The notes under the pieces are model-generated. The model was not told where the DNA came from. It was given only the letters and a program-made list of their open reading frames with translations, and did not search any database. The position numbers and the translations under genes are program-made. From CAWIUB01 sp963839995 (GTDB lineage Bacteria; Actinomycetota; Actinomycetes; Mycobacteriales; Jatrophihabitantaceae), in NCBI GenBank assembly GCA_963839995.1, contig CAWIXH010000001.1, forward strand, positions 496,001 through 560,000: a DNA stretch of 64,000 bases, written 5' to 3'. Shown here in pieces: positions 44,525-53,208 of the stretch. Within the stretch, counting starts at the first letter, position 1. Each line of letters opens with the position of its first letter.

Positions 44525-44963
44525 CATTGCCACCGCGCGGCCCTCCGGACATGCCCGCGTCCGCTCCGGCTTCGCCCCGACCGCGATGCCGGTCGTCGCG
44601 CTCGGCACGGTGCGCGCGTAGCTGTTGTGCGGTGGCAGGCGTCGCAGCGTGGCGGCGCAGCAGCTTCTGCGCTGCACCCGCCGTCAGGTCGCACAGTTGC
44701 GCAGCCTGATGCGTGGTGAGCCCCTCCTCGAGCAGCCGGCGCAGGCCACCCGCAACCCGCTCGTCCGCCGCGGCGGTCGCGCGCTCTGCGTCCATCCTTG
44801 ACGCGTGCGCGGCGAACACGGCCGCCGCCGCATCTTCGATGCGCGAGTCTCGGGCCGCACGGTCCCGCTCCATCACGAGCCGCCGCTCCCGAGCCTTCAC
44901 CCGGGCCGCCTGATCGACCCTCGCCGTGCTCGTCACCGCAACTCGTTTCGATATCGACGTCAC
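44520..44963 (-). CDS. Hypothetical basic helical protein with C-terminal HTH-like segment
   Basis: The 147-aa protein (MTSISKRVAVTSTARVD) has a basic coiled segment (ARVKARERRLVMERDRAARDSRIEDAAAAVFAA in parts), then RVAGGLRRLLEEGLTTHQAAQLCDLTAGAAQKLLRRHA, a helix-turn-helix-like stretch. Proteins of this build occur in actinobacterial mobile islands. First gene of the operon that leads into the 44.5-42.6 kb genes. Confidence 0.55.
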   Translation of the reverse strand: MTSISKRVAVTSTARVDQAARVKARERRLVMERDRAARDSRIEDAAAAVFAAHASRMDAERATAAADERVAGGLRRLLEEGLTTHQAAQLCDLTAGAAQKLLRRHAATPATAQQLRAHRAERDDRHRGRGEAGADAGMSGGPRGGND

Positions 44964-45414
44964 CCACCACGCCTAGGTGACCACCCCGCCTCTGCTGGAC
45001 AGCTCACTGCCGATGAGTTCTGACCCGAACCGGGCCCTCACGCCCAGAGCCAGCCGACCGACGACCACATATGTCGCGTCCGCTTCAAGGTTGCGAAGGA
45101 GTGCCAGCATCATCGGGGGTCCGCAAGGTTGCCTTGGACGGTCACGTCTTGGTTTGTCCAACTCAAACCTGCGAAATCCATGGCCTACTCGATGACCCTG
45201 ACTTCGGATAGCCGATCGCGTAGATGCCGAAGATCGCTTTTGCTGAGGCGCACGTCCTGAACTCCGAGTCTCGCGAGGTGCGGCGGGACAGGGACGAACG
45301 GCACCTCTCTGACGACGGCGGCTTGATGTGATGAAGGAGCGGGGCCTCTGCTCCTGGTGGTCACCGCGGCGCAGTCTCGAGGTGTTCACCGTGACATCGC
45401 CGAGGAGGCCTGAG
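44964..45414. other. Intergenic region and IS110 5' end
   Basis: No protein gene is convincing. The last bases (CGAGGAGG) are the ribosome-binding site of the IS110 transposase, so the IS110 left end lies somewhere in this stretch. IS110 elements lack clear terminal repeats, so I cannot place it. Confidence 0.45.
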
Positions 45415-45675
45415 ATGGATGAACAGCCTGTTGTTGGTCGCCAGTTCGTGGGGATGGATCTGCACTGACGCCGATCGGTGCTGGTCCGGATGAATCAGGA
45501 CGGTGACCGGTTGGAGACGATCCGCATCGTCAATGACGTGGACCGGTTGGCCGAGGTCATCGCCCGCGCCGGTGAGGCGCCCGAGGTGGTGCTCGAGGCC
45601 ACTTACGGCTGGTATTGGGCCGCGGACGCGCTGGCCGAGATGGGCGCCAGCGTGCACCTCGCGCACCCGTTGGGC
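45415..45675 (+). pseudogene. IS110 family transposase, 5' part with nonsense codon
   Basis: ATG 45415 gives MDEQPVVGRQFVGMDLH, then TGA at 45466-45468 where the family has Arg (CGA to TGA). It continues in frame RRSVLVRMNQDGDRLETIRI, EVVLEATYGWYWAADAL and ASVHLAHPLG. These hold the first Asp and Glu of the RuvC-like DEDD centre. At 45675 the gene is interrupted by the serine-recombinase element and resumes at 48371. Confidence 0.85.
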
Positions 45676-45961
45676 ACCAGCGGAACGCAAAGCTGCAGCT
45701 GACAGTCAGGCTGTCCCCGGCGGAAGCCGTTCCGGGCCTGTATGTCCATCCTGATCACCGTCGCCGGCTGCGGCGACCTGCCGTTCGGAGCGACCTTGAT
45801 GTCTAGTAATGACGACCGCATGTCTAGCCCTACTTGTCGCTGTGCTGGCCAATATCCTTGCCGTCTATGCATTGATCAATCTGCTGCGGTCGATGCGTGG
45901 CGACACGCGGCAGTCAATGCTAGACGGTGGTGGTTCCCGCGCCTAGCCTGCTGGGCAGGAG

Positions 45962-46398
45962 GTGAGGCAGGTGAGGCAGACGAGCCGGTTGCGGGCGCTG
46001 GGCGAGTCCGGCCTGCTGCACCCGAATCCGGAGGCGGTGCACGCCCCGCTGTTCACGACGGGTGCCGGGTTCTTCCTGGCCGCGGACAAGGTGCAGGTCA
46101 AGTACGAGATGCTGCGCGCGCATCTGGTCGACGGGTGGCCGGTCACCGAGGCCGCGGCGGCGCACGGCTACTCGCGTGCGGCGTTCTACCTGGTGACGGC
46201 ATCATTCGGGCAGCTGGGGATGACCGGGCTGCTCGACGAGCGGCGGGCCGCCGCGGCCCGGTCAAGCTGTCGCCGGAGATCGTGGAGTTCATCCGCGCCG
46301 ACGCGAGCGGGTCCGGTGTGCAGGTCGCCGAGCAGGTCGCGGATCGGTTCGGGGTGCGGCTGCACCGGCGGACCGTCGAACGGGCCCGCGGCCGGTGA
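45962..46398 (+). CDS. HTH protein of the serine-recombinase element (frame slip near 46255)
   Basis: GTG 45962 behind GCAGGAGG starts VRQVRQTSRLRALGESG and continues LRAHLVDGWPVTEAAAAHGYSRAAFYLV, a helix-turn-helix, to TGLLDERR. The sequence that fits downstream, GPVKLSPEIVEFIRADASG then VADRFGVRLHRRTVERA, is in another frame and ends at 46398. A single missing G in the run near 46250 would fuse them into a 146-aa protein with two HTH-like motifs. It probably binds the element ends or regulates the recombinase. Confidence 0.6.
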
Positions 46399-46721
46399 GC
46401 GCCCGGTCGTTCTGGCCGCCAGCACAGGCGGCGCAGGTCGACTACGAAACGCTGCGCGCACACGTGCTCGAACACCGCCGGCCACCTGACGGGCTGGCCG
46501 CGGCCCGCTTCGACCGCCGGGGCTTGGCCGGGCTGATCGCCTGGCCGGCCGCCGAGCCGGTGTTCCTGCCCGAGCTGCTCGGCGCCGCCCGGCCGCCGTG
46601 GACGCCGCACCTCGACCCGCGGGTGTCGGCGCTGGCGGCCGGCTACCAGTTCCTGCTCGGCGCCGCGGTCGATCTCGGCGCGGCAGCAACCGCCGCGCCA
46701 TCGATAGGGCCGGTCCGGTGA
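46395..46721 (+). CDS. 108-aa protein of the serine-recombinase element
   Basis: GTG 46395 overlaps the upstream stop. VSARSFWPPAQAAQVDYETLR, GLAGLIAWPAAEPVFLPEL and SALAAGYQFLLGAAVDLGAAA show no family I know. Its stop overlaps the recombinase start region (TGATG), so the three genes are translationally coupled. Function unknown; perhaps an accessory or directionality factor. Confidence 0.65.
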   Translation: MSARSFWPPAQAAQVDYETLRAHVLEHRRPPDGLAAARFDRRGLAGLIAWPAAEPVFLPELLGAARPPWTPHLDPRVSALAAGYQFLLGAAVDLGAAATAAPSIGPVR

Positions 46722-48433
46722 TGAAGGTAGCTCTCTACGCACGCGTGTCCACCGAGCGGCAAGCCGAACGCGGCACCATCGGCTCGCAACTGGACGTGCT
46801 GCGCGCGCACGTGACCGACGCCGGGGACGAGCTGGTCGGCGAGTACGTCGACGACGGGCACTCCGGTGCCCGGCTGGACCGGCCCGCGCTGGACGCCATG
46901 CGCGACGCGGCCGAGGGCGGGCTGTTCGAGCAGGTGTGGTGCCTGTCCCCGGACCGCCTCGCCCGCGCCTACGCCTACCAGGTCCTCGTCCTGGACGAAC
47001 TGGCCCGGTTCGGGGTGACGGTGCGGTTCACCGACTCACCCGGCCTGGCCGCCGACGACCCGCAGGCCACGCTGCTCACCCAGGTGCAGGGCGTGATCGC
47101 CGAGTACGAGAAGGCGAAGATCGCCGAACGCTACCGGCGCGGCAAGCTGTTCCGGGCCCGCGCCGGCGAGGTCACCACCTGGAAGACCTCCTACGGCTAC
47201 CGACGGGTTGCGCGCAGCGCGGCCACCGGCCCAGCGCACCTGGAGATCTACGAACCGGAAGCCGCCATCGTCCGGCGGATCTTCACCGACCGAGCCGGCG
47301 GGACGACGGTGCGCGACATCAGCCGTGCCCTCAACGCCGATCGGGTACCGTCGCCGACCGGGAAGGCGACCTGGGGGACGTCCACCATCCTCCGGCTGCT
47401 GCGCAACGAGGCCTACGTGGGGCGGGTCTACTTCAACCGCACCGAATCGATCCCCGACCGACGACCCACCCGCCACCGCCGCCAAGTCCCCCGCGACCGC
47501 GCCGACTGGATCCCGATCGCCTGCCCGCGCATCATCGCCGACGAGACATTCGAGGCCGCCGGACGGGTCGCGGTCGACAACAGCAAATGGAGCCCGCGCC
47601 GGGCCGAACCAGGCCGCTGGCTGCTCAAGGGCCTGGTCAAATGCGGCGCCTGCGGCGTGGGCACCAACTGCCACAAGATGCGCGGCCGCAACGGCAGCTG
47701 GCACCACTACTACTACTGCCGCAACCACGACCCGCTGCGCGCCGGCGGAGAAGAACACCGCTGCCCGGAACGCAACATCCGCGCCGACGCACTCGACGAG
47801 TTCGTCTTCGACCAGATCCGCGTCGCGCTCACCCAACCCGACCTGCTGCTGGCCGGTGAGCAAGCCGTGGCGGTGACCACCCCGATCCCCGACGACGAGC
47901 TGCTCGCCGCCGAACTCGCCCGCCTCGACCGCAAGATCGACGCCGCCGACGCCGAACGCCGACGCCTCGTCGACCTCTACCAAGCCGGGCTGATCGAGCT
48001 ACCCGAGCTACAACACCGGGCCGCCGACGTAGCCGCCCGCCACCGCGACCTGCAGACCAAGCGAGCCAGCCTCGCCGCCGAACGCGCCACGCTCGCTCGC
48101 GGCAACCAGCTACGCCGCCGCGTCCACGACTTCGCCGAACGGATCCGCGGCGTCATCGACCAACTCGACGCCGTCCAGAAACAGCAGCTCCTGCGGCTGC
48201 TCATCGAGGAAGTCCGCGTCACCGGCTGGCACGTCGAAATCCGCCTACGCATCGCCCTCGACACGCCCCAACAAGACCCGCCCGGCCCAGCAGACTCCCA
48301 CCACCGACCCACCCAGCCACCGCGGCCGCGCCCGGTGTCAAGCCAAGACGGTTTGCGTTCCATTGGTGGCGGTGAAGGGCTTCTCCTACCGGCGGGTGAA
48401 GAACGACGAACGCGATGCCGCCGATCTGGCTGA
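46721..48433 (+). CDS. Large serine recombinase
   Basis: ATG 46721 gives 570 aa. Resolvase domain: VALYARVSTERQAERGTIGSQ (catalytic Ser), then EYVDDGHSGARLDRPALD, LSPDRLARAYAYQVLVLDEL and VQGVIAEYEKAKIAERYRRGK. Recombinase domain: EAAIVRRIFTDRAGGTTVRDISRALN, WGTSTILRLLRNEAYVG. The zinc ribbon has CGACGVGTNC then C and C in YYCRNHDP...HRC. A coiled coil and tail follow. Its native end lies near the right inverted repeat; about 22 C-terminal residues are read from IS110 DNA in another frame. Confidence 0.92.
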   Translation: MKVALYARVSTERQAERGTIGSQLDVLRAHVTDAGDELVGEYVDDGHSGARLDRPALDAMRDAAEGGLFEQVWCLSPDRLARAYAYQVLVLDELARFGVTVRFTDSPGLAADDPQATLLTQVQGVIAEYEKAKIAERYRRGKLFRARAGEVTTWKTSYGYRRVARSAATGPAHLEIYEPEAAIVRRIFTDRAGGTTVRDISRALNADRVPSPTGKATWGTSTILRLLRNEAYVGRVYFNRTESIPDRRPTRHRRQVPRDRADWIPIACPRIIADETFEAAGRVAVDNSKWSPRRAEPGRWLLKGLVKCGACGVGTNCHKMRGRNGSWHHYYYCRNHDPLRAGGEEHRCPERNIRADALDEFVFDQIRVALTQPDLLLAGEQAVAVTTPIPDDELLAAELARLDRKIDAADAERRRLVDLYQAGLIELPELQHRAADVAARHRDLQTKRASLAAERATLARGNQLRRRVHDFAERIRGVIDQLDAVQKQQLLRLLIEEVRVTGWHVEIRLRIALDTPQQDPPGPADSHHRPTQPPRPRPVSSQDGLRSIGGGEGLLLPAGEERRTRCRRSG

Positions 48434-48960
48434 CCTGCTGCGCATGCATCGCCTGCCCGAGGGCTGGATCGCGCCGCCGGCTACCCGTGATCTGCGCGAG
48501 CTCGTGCGCCACCGCGCCAAACTCGTCCACCTGCGCACCAGCCTGCGTCAACAGATCCACGCGCTGCTCGCTGCCAACGGGATCGCCATCCCGGTCAGCG
48601 ACCTGTTCGGCGTCGCCGGCAACCAACTGCTCGACCGGGCGCCGCTGTCGCCCGCCGCCCGGACCCGCGTCATCTCGCTGCGCACCCTGCTCGACGCGCT
48701 CGACGTCGAGATCGACGCGTTCGCCAAACTCACCAAGCAACGCCTGCACAAAGACGCCGGCTACCAAGCAGTGCAGACCATTCCCGGGATCGGCCCGATC
48801 CTCGGCGCGGTGTTCGTGGCCGAGATCGGCGACGTCACCCGCTTCCCCGACCCGCACCGATTGGCCAGCTGGGCCGGACTCACCCCCAAGCATCACGAGT
48901 CCGACACCACGGTGCACCGCGGCCGCATCACCAAACAGGGCAGCGTTCTGGTCCGCCTCA
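48371..48960 (+). pseudogene. IS110 family transposase, 3' part, truncated
   Basis: Continues the split gene: VKGFSYRRVKNDERDAADLADLLRM with the last two acidic residues of the DEDD centre, REL.VRHRAKLVHLRTSL, and the Transposase_20 domain VQTIPGIGPILGAVFVAEIGD, ASWAGLTPKHHESD, ITKQGSVLVR. The final helix containing the conserved Ser region is cut at about 48960, where unrelated DNA starts. So IS110 was broken twice. Confidence 0.85.
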
Positions 48961-49091
48961 CTGGCGTTCACCCATAAACCGTCGAAGAAGAAAATGATCA
49001 CGACAACGACAGGACCACCCCACTTGACCGGCCCCGCTCCTTCAGGAATGACACAGAGAGGTGCCGTTAGCGCGATAGACCCCGAAGCGCG

Positions 49092-49726
49092 TCACAGCTG
49101 TGCCGAACGTGGGCAGGCCGCGACAGGTTCGGGGCTCTGCACCGTTAGGTTGATCGCCTGCTGGCGCTCGAGGTTCAGCCGGCGCGGAGGCATCAGGAAG
49201 AACGCCATGAGCGCGCCCAGAGCGAAGAGTCCTGCGGCGGTGGCGAAAGCGACCGTATAGCCGTGTGTGGCCGCAGCGAGCGCAACGCTGGGACTGCTTG
49301 CGTGGTTGGAGATGTAGGTGGCGGTGGCCGACGCGGCGAGCGTGGAGAGCACCGCCGTGCCCACAGATCCGCCGATCTGCTGCATGGTGTTGACCATTGC
49401 TGAGGCGACGCCCGCATCCTTTGGAACGACTCCGAGCGTGGCTGTCGAGATCGCCGGCGCCATGATGGAGCCAAAGCCGAAGCCGAGCAGGATGAGTCCC
49501 GGCAGTACGCCGCCGACGTAGCTGTCGGTCGGGCTGAGCCTGCTCAGGTAGAACATCCCGAACCCGCCAAGCGTCATACCGGACGTGAGCAGCACCCGCG
49601 GCCCGACGCGCGGCAACACCACGATGTTCGACGTGGTGGAGGCGATGAAGATGCAGGCCATCAGCGGCAGGAAGGCGAGGCCCGCGCTGACCGGGCTGAA
49701 GTGTTTGACCACCTGCAGGTAGTACG
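49092..49726 (-). pseudogene. DHA2 MFS transporter, C-terminal part
   Basis: The frame entering at 49726 reads YYLQVVKHFSPVSAGLAFLP, then helices with GGFGMFYLSRLSP, LPGLILLGFGFGSIMAPAIS, VASAMVNTMQQIGGSVGTAVLST and AAGLFALGALMAFFLMP. These are helices 8-14 of a 14-helix drug:H+ antiporter of the DHA2 family. With the N-terminal part (53816-54701) minus the inserted DNA, the frame closes to 506 codons. Confidence 0.88.
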
Positions 49727-49852
49727 CTAGCTTGAGCTTCCGATGATCACGGTGTTCTGAGGCCCGGCCGCGGACGGCCTGTCGCGTTTTCCCTTCCGAC
49801 ACACCGGTGTTGGTGTTTGACTGAGGTCGCATCCGTGTGTATGACCTAAATT

Positions 49853-51661
49853 GTGACGAGTCTGTACCCGAAGAAGATCGGCGGGAAGACGTACTGGTAC
49901 CTGCGGGAGATGGCCCGCGTCGGGGGCAGGCCGAAGATGGTCTCCGAGCGCTATATCGGCTCCGCCGCGGATGTGGAGGCGCTGCTGGATGCCCGCGAGC
50001 AGGCGGTGCTGCCCGACCGCACCCGGCACCTGGGGTTCGGGGACGTCGCCGCGGTCTGGGGGATCCTCGACGAGCTTCGGGTGGCCGGGCTCATCGACGA
50101 GGTGGCCGGGCCCGGCCCGGCCGGGCTGCCGCTGTCGGCGGGCACCTACCTGGCGTTGGCCGCGCTGAACCGGCTGGTCGCCCCGTGTTCGAAGGCGGGC
50201 ATCGCCGCCTGGTGGAAGACCACCGCCGCCGACCGGTTCACCAAGATCAGCGCCTCGGCGTTGGACCACCGGCGGTTCTGGGACGCGATGCACGCCGTCT
50301 CGCTGGAGCAGCTGGAGCAGATCAGCCAGGCGGTCGCGTTGCGGCTGATCGAGGTCTCCGGAGTCGATATCTCCTCGGTGGCATTGGACATGACCAACTT
50401 CGCCACCTTCATCGCCACCGCGAACGACAAGGCCCCGGTCGCGCAGCGGGGCAAGGCGAAACAGAAACGTGCCGACCTGCGCCTGGTCGGTCTTGGGCTC
50501 GTGGTCACCCGCGACGGCGGCATCCCGCTCGCCTGGCACGCCTACCCCGGCGACCGGCCCGACGTCACCCAGTTCCCGACGATGATCGACCAGCTGCGCG
50601 GCCAATACCAGGCGATCACCACCACCGCCGGGCACGCAGCCGACAGCGACGACACCGACAGCGGTGAGGCCGACAGCGGTGAGGCCGACAGCGGTGAGGC
50701 CGACAGCGGCGACATCGACATGACGGTGGTGTTCGACGCCGGCCAGAACAGTCAGGACAACTTCGCCCACCTGGCCGAGCAAGGTCTGCACTACATCGGG
50801 TCGGTGCCCGCCAGCGACTGCCCGGACCTCACCGCCCTGCCCGCCTCCGCGCGCGCCGTGGTCGACCCCGACCGCTTCGGCGGGCTGAGCGCGTTCGACA
50901 CCCGACGCGAGACCTACGGCGCCCAACGGCGGGCGATCCTGACCCACTCACCCGAACTGCACCAGGCCCAGGCCCGCGGCTTCGACGGCACGACCCTGGC
51001 CAAAGCCGGCCGCAAGCTCGACGAGCTGGCCGCCACCCTCGCCCGCGGCAAGACCCGCCGGACCCGCCAGAAGGTGGAAGCCGACATCGAGCAGATCACC
51101 CGCAAACCCTGGGTACGGCGCGTGGTCAGCTGGCGGCTCGACGGCGAGCAGCCCCAAGACCTACGCCTGACCTGGTCGGTCGACCCCGCCGCCCGCGACA
51201 CACTGGAAGAAGAACTGTTCGGCAAACACGTGCTCATCACCGACCACGACCACTGGCCGGTCGCCGACGTCGTCGCCGGCTACCGCTCCCAGTCCGAAGC
51301 CGAGTTCTCCTTCCGGCAAATGAAAGACCCACACGTCGTCTCCTTCTCCCCGATGCACCACTGGACCGAACACAACATCCGCGTGCACACCTTCACCTGC
51401 GTGCTCGCCCTGCAAATCGCCCACCTGATGCGGCACAAGGCCCGCCAGGCCGACCTGCACCTCAGCGTCCGGGCCCTGCTCGACGAACTCGCCGGCATCG
51501 GCGAAACCGTCCTGCTCTACCAAGGCGAGAAGGGCCGACCCAAAGCACGCCGCATGCTCACCGAAACCAGCCCCACCCAGGACCGGCTCAGCCAGCTCTT
51601 CGGGCTCGACCGTTACGCACCTCAGCGCCGGGCGACCGACAGCCAACACAGCCGCGGTTAG
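49853..51661 (+). CDS. IS1634 family transposase
   Basis: GTG 49853 gives 602 aa. VTSLYPKKIGGKTYWYLREM is the family start. The DDE core has SSVALDMTNFATFI (D), DMTVVFDAGQNSQDNF (D) and DVVAGYRSQSEAEFSFRQMKDPH with the Y-x-x-R-x-x-x-E signature. An internal run of three 15-bp repeats (GACAGCGGTGAGGCC, from 50657) encodes DSGEA units just before the second Asp. Complete length suggests a working transposase. Confidence 0.9.
   Translation: MTSLYPKKIGGKTYWYLREMARVGGRPKMVSERYIGSAADVEALLDAREQAVLPDRTRHLGFGDVAAVWGILDELRVAGLIDEVAGPGPAGLPLSAGTYLALAALNRLVAPCSKAGIAAWWKTTAADRFTKISASALDHRRFWDAMHAVSLEQLEQISQAVALRLIEVSGVDISSVALDMTNFATFIATANDKAPVAQRGKAKQKRADLRLVGLGLVVTRDGGIPLAWHAYPGDRPDVTQFPTMIDQLRGQYQAITTTAGHAADSDDTDSGEADSGEADSGEADSGDIDMTVVFDAGQNSQDNFAHLAEQGLHYIGSVPASDCPDLTALPASARAVVDPDRFGGLSAFDTRRETYGAQRRAILTHSPELHQAQARGFDGTTLAKAGRKLDELAATLARGKTRRTRQKVEADIEQITRKPWVRRVVSWRLDGEQPQDLRLTWSVDPAARDTLEEELFGKHVLITDHDHWPVADVVAGYRSQSEAEFSFRQMKDPHVVSFSPMHHWTEHNIRVHTFTCVLALQIAHLMRHKARQADLHLSVRALLDELAGIGETVLLYQGEKGRPKARRMLTETSPTQDRLSQLFGLDRYAPQRRATDSQHSRG
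50657..50709 (+). repeat. 15-bp tandem repeat inside the IS1634 transposase
   Basis: GACAGCGGTGAGGCC is repeated at 50657, 50672 and 50687, with a partial fourth unit to 50709. It adds DSGEA units in frame in a probable surface loop. Confidence 0.85.
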
Positions 51662-51859
51662 GTCATACACCCCTCGAGGCCCACAACCCCCGCGATACAA
51701 GGGAAACCAGCAGTCCGCACCCATGATCATCGGTCGGGTAGGAGGCTGGCGCGGTGGCGGTGATCGACGGTAGGTCCCGGCGCTCGCACCCGCCGTTTCC
51801 CGCGGGCACCTTTCGCCGCCGACCCTGGCCGACGCCCCGTTTCCAGCCTCCCCCCAAAG

Positions 51860-51892
51860 AACCGTGCATGACCTACTAAGTCACACGGCTCA
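51860..51892 (-). ncRNA. Group II intron 2 domain V
   Basis: Reverse-strand GAGCCGTGTGAC pairs with GGTCATGCACGGTTC; about 33 nt with the AGC triad, located just past the maturase stop codon. Confidence 0.8.
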
Positions 51893-51903
51893 GCCGCACC
51901 CCT

Positions 51904-53208
51904 TCACCGGACGGCATGCGCAGGGTCGTGCCGGACGCTTCCCACCAGGCGGACCAGCCCCAGGCACTCGTGATCGATCAGGACCCGCAGCCCGTAGCGG
52001 CGTCCGTGGTGGCCGTGCTTGTTCGAGATGAAGCGGGCCAGCCGCTCCATCGTGAACTGGTCGAGGTCGTGGAACACCGTGGTCGAGTTCCCGTACCGGA
52101 AATAGCCACGCCATCCGATCAGGAATCGATTCAGGTTCCGCACGACGTCCTCGACGGGCAGCATCAGCCACCGCCGGTCGGTATGCAACCGGATGCGGTC
52201 CTTGGCCCGGCCGACCGAACGGTCGGAGGGCCATCGGCTCAGAAAGTGCCTGCCCTTGCGGGTAAAGCTCTCCACCCGGCGATGGTGGAAACCCAGAAAC
52301 GTGAAACTCGACTTGGCCTCTCGCAGGTTCACCAGCGAGGTCTTGGCCGGAGCCAGGGACAACCCCAGCCCGGTCAGTATGCCGGTGAGCACCGCGAGCG
52401 CCTCCTCGGCCCGTTCCCGGGTCGGCGAGAGGATCACCAGATCATCCGCGAAGCGGATGATCTGGCCCAATCGGCGGTGATCCTGCTGCCACCTGCGATC
52501 CAGGCGGTGCAGCACCACGTTCGCCATCAACGGACTGATCACCCCGCCCTGAGCGGTCCCGGTCTCGGGATGGATCAAGGTCTCCCCGGTCCAGATCCCT
52601 GCCCGTAACCACCCCATCAGCAGCTTCACCATCCGCCGGTCGCTGATCCGCTCCTCGAGAGCGGAACGCAACACCTCCGGCCGGATCGAATCGAAGAAGC
52701 TGGCGATGTCGGCGTCCACCACCCAGGTCCTGCCCCCGTTGACCCCTACCCGGATCGCCTCCAGCGCTTGATGCGCCGAACGCTTCGGGCGGAAACCGTA
52801 GGAGCAATCGAGGAAGTCGGCTTCGAAGATCGGTTCGCAGACCAGCTTCGCCGCAGCCTGGACCACCCGATCACGCACAGCGGGAACCCCAAGATTTCTG
52901 GTCCCACCACTCGCTTTCGGTATGGCCACCCGCCGCACCGGCAACGGCCGGTAGCTGCCCGCTTCAAGCTCGACGCGCAGGACGTCGAGCAACTCCTCGA
53001 CTCCCTGCTCCTCGACCTGGACGATGGATACGCCATCCACCCCGGGGGCGCCACCATTGGCGGCGACCTCGAACCACGCCCTGCGTAATACGTCCGCACG
53101 GTGGACCTTGTCGTAGAGCGCGTGGAAGCGTCTGGACGGCGACTGCTTGGCCGCCCGGTACAGCTTGTGCTGAAGATCTCGGGTCTTATCACGGGTGCCG
53201 TTAGCCAT
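51904..53208 (-). CDS. ltrA: Group II intron reverse transcriptase/maturase, no endonuclease
   Basis: ATG 53208 (MANGTRDKTRDLQHK) gives 434 aa; an upstream GTG is possible. RT motifs: GGAPGVDGVSI, RRVAIPKASGGTRNLGVPAV, DFLDCSYGFRPKRSAHQAL, VVDADIASFFDSI, GTAQGGVISPLMANVVLH and the catalytic RFADDLVIL. Maturase domain X follows (LNRFLIGWRGYFRYGNS). No HNH nuclease is present, so it belongs to an En-minus class different from intron 1. Confidence 0.93.
   Translation of the reverse strand: MANGTRDKTRDLQHKLYRAAKQSPSRRFHALYDKVHRADVLRRAWFEVAANGGAPGVDGVSIVQVEEQGVEELLDVLRVELEAGSYRPLPVRRVAIPKASGGTRNLGVPAVRDRVVQAAAKLVCEPIFEADFLDCSYGFRPKRSAHQALEAIRVGVNGGRTWVVDADIASFFDSIRPEVLRSALEERISDRRMVKLLMGWLRAGIWTGETLIHPETGTAQGGVISPLMANVVLHRLDRRWQQDHRRLGQIIRFADDLVILSPTRERAEEALAVLTGILTGLGLSLAPAKTSLVNLREAKSSFTFLGFHHRRVESFTRKGRHFLSRWPSDRSVGRAKDRIRLHTDRRWLMLPVEDVVRNLNRFLIGWRGYFRYGNSTTVFHDLDQFTMERLARFISNKHGHHGRRYGLRVLIDHECLGLVRLVGSVRHDPAHAVR

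Larger units (their letters stand above)
45676..48367 (+). mobile_element. Serine-recombinase element with inverted-repeat ends
   Basis: Ends ACCAGCGGAACGCAAA (45676-45691) and TTTGCGTTCCATTGGT (48352-48367) are inverted repeats matching at 14 of 16 bases. GGC lies just outside each end (45673-45675, 48368-48370). Inside are an HTH protein gene, a 108-aa protein gene and a large serine recombinase gene, overlapping and all rightward. IS110 sequence flanks both sides. The 2.7-kb unit looks self-contained. Its two-sided inverted ends are unusual for a serine-recombinase element. Confidence 0.75.
49740..51733 (+). mobile_element. IS1634-family insertion sequence
   Basis: Ends CCGATGATCACGG (49740-49752) and CCATGATCATCGG (51721-51733) are inverted repeats (12 of 13). 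One transposase fills the space. The flanks show no matching duplication. The right edge sits within a few bases of the group II intron 3' end, so DNA between was lost or the element inserted at the splice junction. Confidence 0.8.

Noticed and set aside
45700..45961. Possible attP-like core with two ATGTCTAG repeats
   Set aside because: The repeats are short, not symmetrical and without a partner site; they may simply be leader sequence of the HTH gene.
45692..46398. Long forward frame starting at 45742 as a separate gene
   Set aside because: Only its last 50 codons look coding, and these fit as the frame-shifted end of the HTH protein; the rest is leader sequence.
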